Translations under genes and position numbers: made by a program
NCBI GenBank assembly: GCA_022560735.1
Contig: JADFSO010000003.1
Span: 62,001 to 126,000 of the forward strand
Reading direction: 5' to 3'
From: Pseudomonadota bacterium
GTDB lineage: Bacteria > Pseudomonadota > Gammaproteobacteria > Steroidobacterales > MnTg04
DNA length: 64,000 nucleotides
Notes under the pieces: generated by a model
Databases searched by the model: none
Told to the model about the DNA's origin: nothing
Seen by the model: the letters and a program-made list of their open reading frames with translations, nothing else
Shown: piece by piece, positions 62,931 to 64,000 of the stretch
Numbering within the stretch: position 1 is the first letter of the stretch
How the letters are laid out: each line of letters starts with the position of its first letter

Positions 62931-62972
62931 TTGAAAATACGGTACTTTCATATGATAATGAGAATCATTAGC
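62931..62972 (+). promoter_or_regulatory. Fur-controlled promoter of the ferric iron binding protein gene
   Basis: TTGAAA (62931-62936), 17 bases, GATAAT (62954-62959) form a sigma70-type promoter. The Fur box GATAATGAGAATCATTAGC (62954-62972) agrees with the 19-base consensus at 17 positions and overlaps the -10, so iron-loaded Fur would block transcription. The start codon is 20 bases further on. Confidence 0.9.
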
Positions 62973-62992
62973 ATTTAGGATAGGACGAAGTC

Positions 62993-63997
62993 ATGAAAAC
63001 CCATAGCGTTTTTCTTGGGCTGGTTGCGGGATTGTCGCTTGCCGCCTGCACCCCGCCCGCCGATTCGTCTCTGGTGGTTTACTCGGCGCGCAGCGAGCAG
63101 TTGATCAAACCGGTATTCGACCTCTATGAGCAAGAGACGGGTATCCGCATCGATTTCGTCACCGACAAGGCGGAAGTGTTGATGCAACGGCTGATTGCGG
63201 AAGGCAAAAACAGCCCTGCCGACCTGCTGATAACCGTGGACGCGGGCAATCTTTGGCATGCTGCCGGGCAAGGCCTGTTCCAGCCGGTCGCATCGTCGGT
63301 GCTCGAAGCCAATATCCCGGCACATCTTCGCGATACCGGCAAGCAATGGTTTGGCATTTCCGTGCGCGCCAGGACCATCGTCTACGATCCCGCTGCCGTT
63401 TCGCGGGACGAGCTGGTCAATTATTTCGACCTGGCAAAGCCAAAGTGGAAAGGGAGACTGTGTCTGCGAACCTCGAAGAAAGTCTACAATCAGTCGCTGG
63501 TCGCCATGTTGATCGCTCAACACGGCGAGCAGGAAACCGAGGCGGTCGTTCGATCCTGGGTTGACAACCTCGCAACGGACGTATTCCCGGACGATACGCG
63601 GTTGATGAAAGCGATATTGGCGGGACAGTGCCAGCTCGGTGTGGTCAACAGCTACTATTTTGGCCGATTGCAGAAAGCGCAGCCGGATTTGCGGCTGGCG
63701 TTGTTCTGGCCCGCGGCCAGCGATGGTGGCGTTCATGTCAATGTTGCCGGTGCCGGCGTAACCCGTTTTGCACCACACCGTGAACAGGCGATCGCCTTCC
63801 TGGAGTGGCTTTCGCAGCCAACGGCACAGGCTGTGTTCGCGAGCGTCGATATGGAATTTCCCGCCAATCCCGCAATCGACCCCGATCCGCTGGTTGCGGC
63901 GTGGGGAGCATTCGAAGCCAGCCCGGTTGACGTCGTTTCAGCCGGTGAGCTGCAAGCGGATGCGGTCAGGCTGATGGACCGGGCTGGGTATCACTAG
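62993..63997 (+). CDS. Ferric iron ABC transporter substrate-binding lipoprotein (FbpA/FutA-like)
   Basis: A 334-residue class II binding protein. A signal ends in the lipobox LAA-C (residue 19). VVYSARSEQLIKPVFDLYEQETGI, KNSPADLLITVDAGNLW, WFGISVRARTIVYDPAAV and GQCQLGVVNSYYFGRLQ (iron-ligand tyrosines YYF) are the family signatures. It binds ferric iron in the periplasm and feeds an inner-membrane permease that is not in the window. A Fur box upstream supports iron regulation. The TAG stop is 63995-63997, three bases before the window end. Confidence 0.94.
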   Translation: MKTHSVFLGLVAGLSLAACTPPADSSLVVYSARSEQLIKPVFDLYEQETGIRIDFVTDKAEVLMQRLIAEGKNSPADLLITVDAGNLWHAAGQGLFQPVASSVLEANIPAHLRDTGKQWFGISVRARTIVYDPAAVSRDELVNYFDLAKPKWKGRLCLRTSKKVYNQSLVAMLIAQHGEQETEAVVRSWVDNLATDVFPDDTRLMKAILAGQCQLGVVNSYYFGRLQKAQPDLRLALFWPAASDGGVHVNVAGAGVTRFAPHREQAIAFLEWLSQPTAQAVFASVDMEFPANPAIDPDPLVAAWGAFEASPVDVVSAGELQADAVRLMDRAGYH

Positions 63998-64000
63998 CCC

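Overview
The window is GC-rich, densely coded chromosomal DNA from a gammaproteobacterium outside the well-known model genera. The affiliation rests on gene content and order: yggT-yggS-pilT-pilU, pyrB-ruvX-algH-tonB-gshB and pilGHIJ-chpA-chpC follow the Pseudomonas aeruginosa PA0390-PA0415 layout, and the window also has ampDE, rsmE, msrB, BtuB/TonB systems and a split class II ribonucleotide reductase. I see no phage, insertion sequence, CRISPR array, rRNA or tRNA.

Layout. 1-3.7 kb: a truncated NAD-binding epimerase-like gene, a TauE/SafE permease, a Do-type protease and an Hsp20 chaperone with a good heat-shock (sigma32) promoter. 3.7-7.4 kb: a regulatory intergenic region (two NrdR boxes, two TTGACA promoters, possible DnaA boxes) in front of adenosylcobalamin-dependent ribonucleotide reductase, split into NrdJa and NrdJb around a 72-codon gene, closed by a strong terminator. 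7.5-26 kb: single genes and short operons: MerR regulator, CbpA, P5C dehydrogenase, M49-like metallopeptidase plus L,D-transpeptidase, orphan ParA with several tiny genes, SDR/MsrB divergent pair, an envelope operon (FKBP, tyrosine phosphatase, amidohydrolase, TonB-C protein), PEBP, ornithine aminotransferase, a hydrolase and a TerB-like protein.

25.5-45.9 kb is the type IV pilus region. PilT and PilU are followed by a third retraction-type ATPase. PyrB is followed by a PyrK-like flavin/iron-sulfur reductase. RuvX, AlgH, TonB, ApbE and GshB come next. The Pil-Chp chemosensory operon (PilG, PilH, PilI, PilJ, a 1769-residue ChpA and a ChpC-like CheW) has no methyltransferase or methylesterase gene.

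45.9-64 kb: RsmE, AmpD/AmpE, then a cobalamin section (BtuF, PduO-type adenosyltransferase, BtuB under a cobalamin riboswitch, an ABC ATPase that may be BtuD; no permease seen). These could supply the cofactor of NrdJ. They are followed by an inositol monophosphatase-family protein, a PhzF protein, PdxH, a gamma-glutamyltransferase-like enzyme, the glutathione-dependent formaldehyde pair FghA/AdhC, an aldehyde dehydrogenase, a His/Arg/Tyr-rich secreted protein, a DUF484-like/GGDEF diguanylate cyclase and a Fur-controlled ferric iron binding protein.

Most noteworthy: the third PilT/PilU paralogue, the PyrB-PyrK pairing where Pseudomonas has PyrC', the NrdJa-small gene-NrdJb operon with its regulatory region, the ParA/small-gene island, and a palindrome that supplies the stop codons of two convergent genes. 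No clearly new multi-gene defence or mobile system was found.
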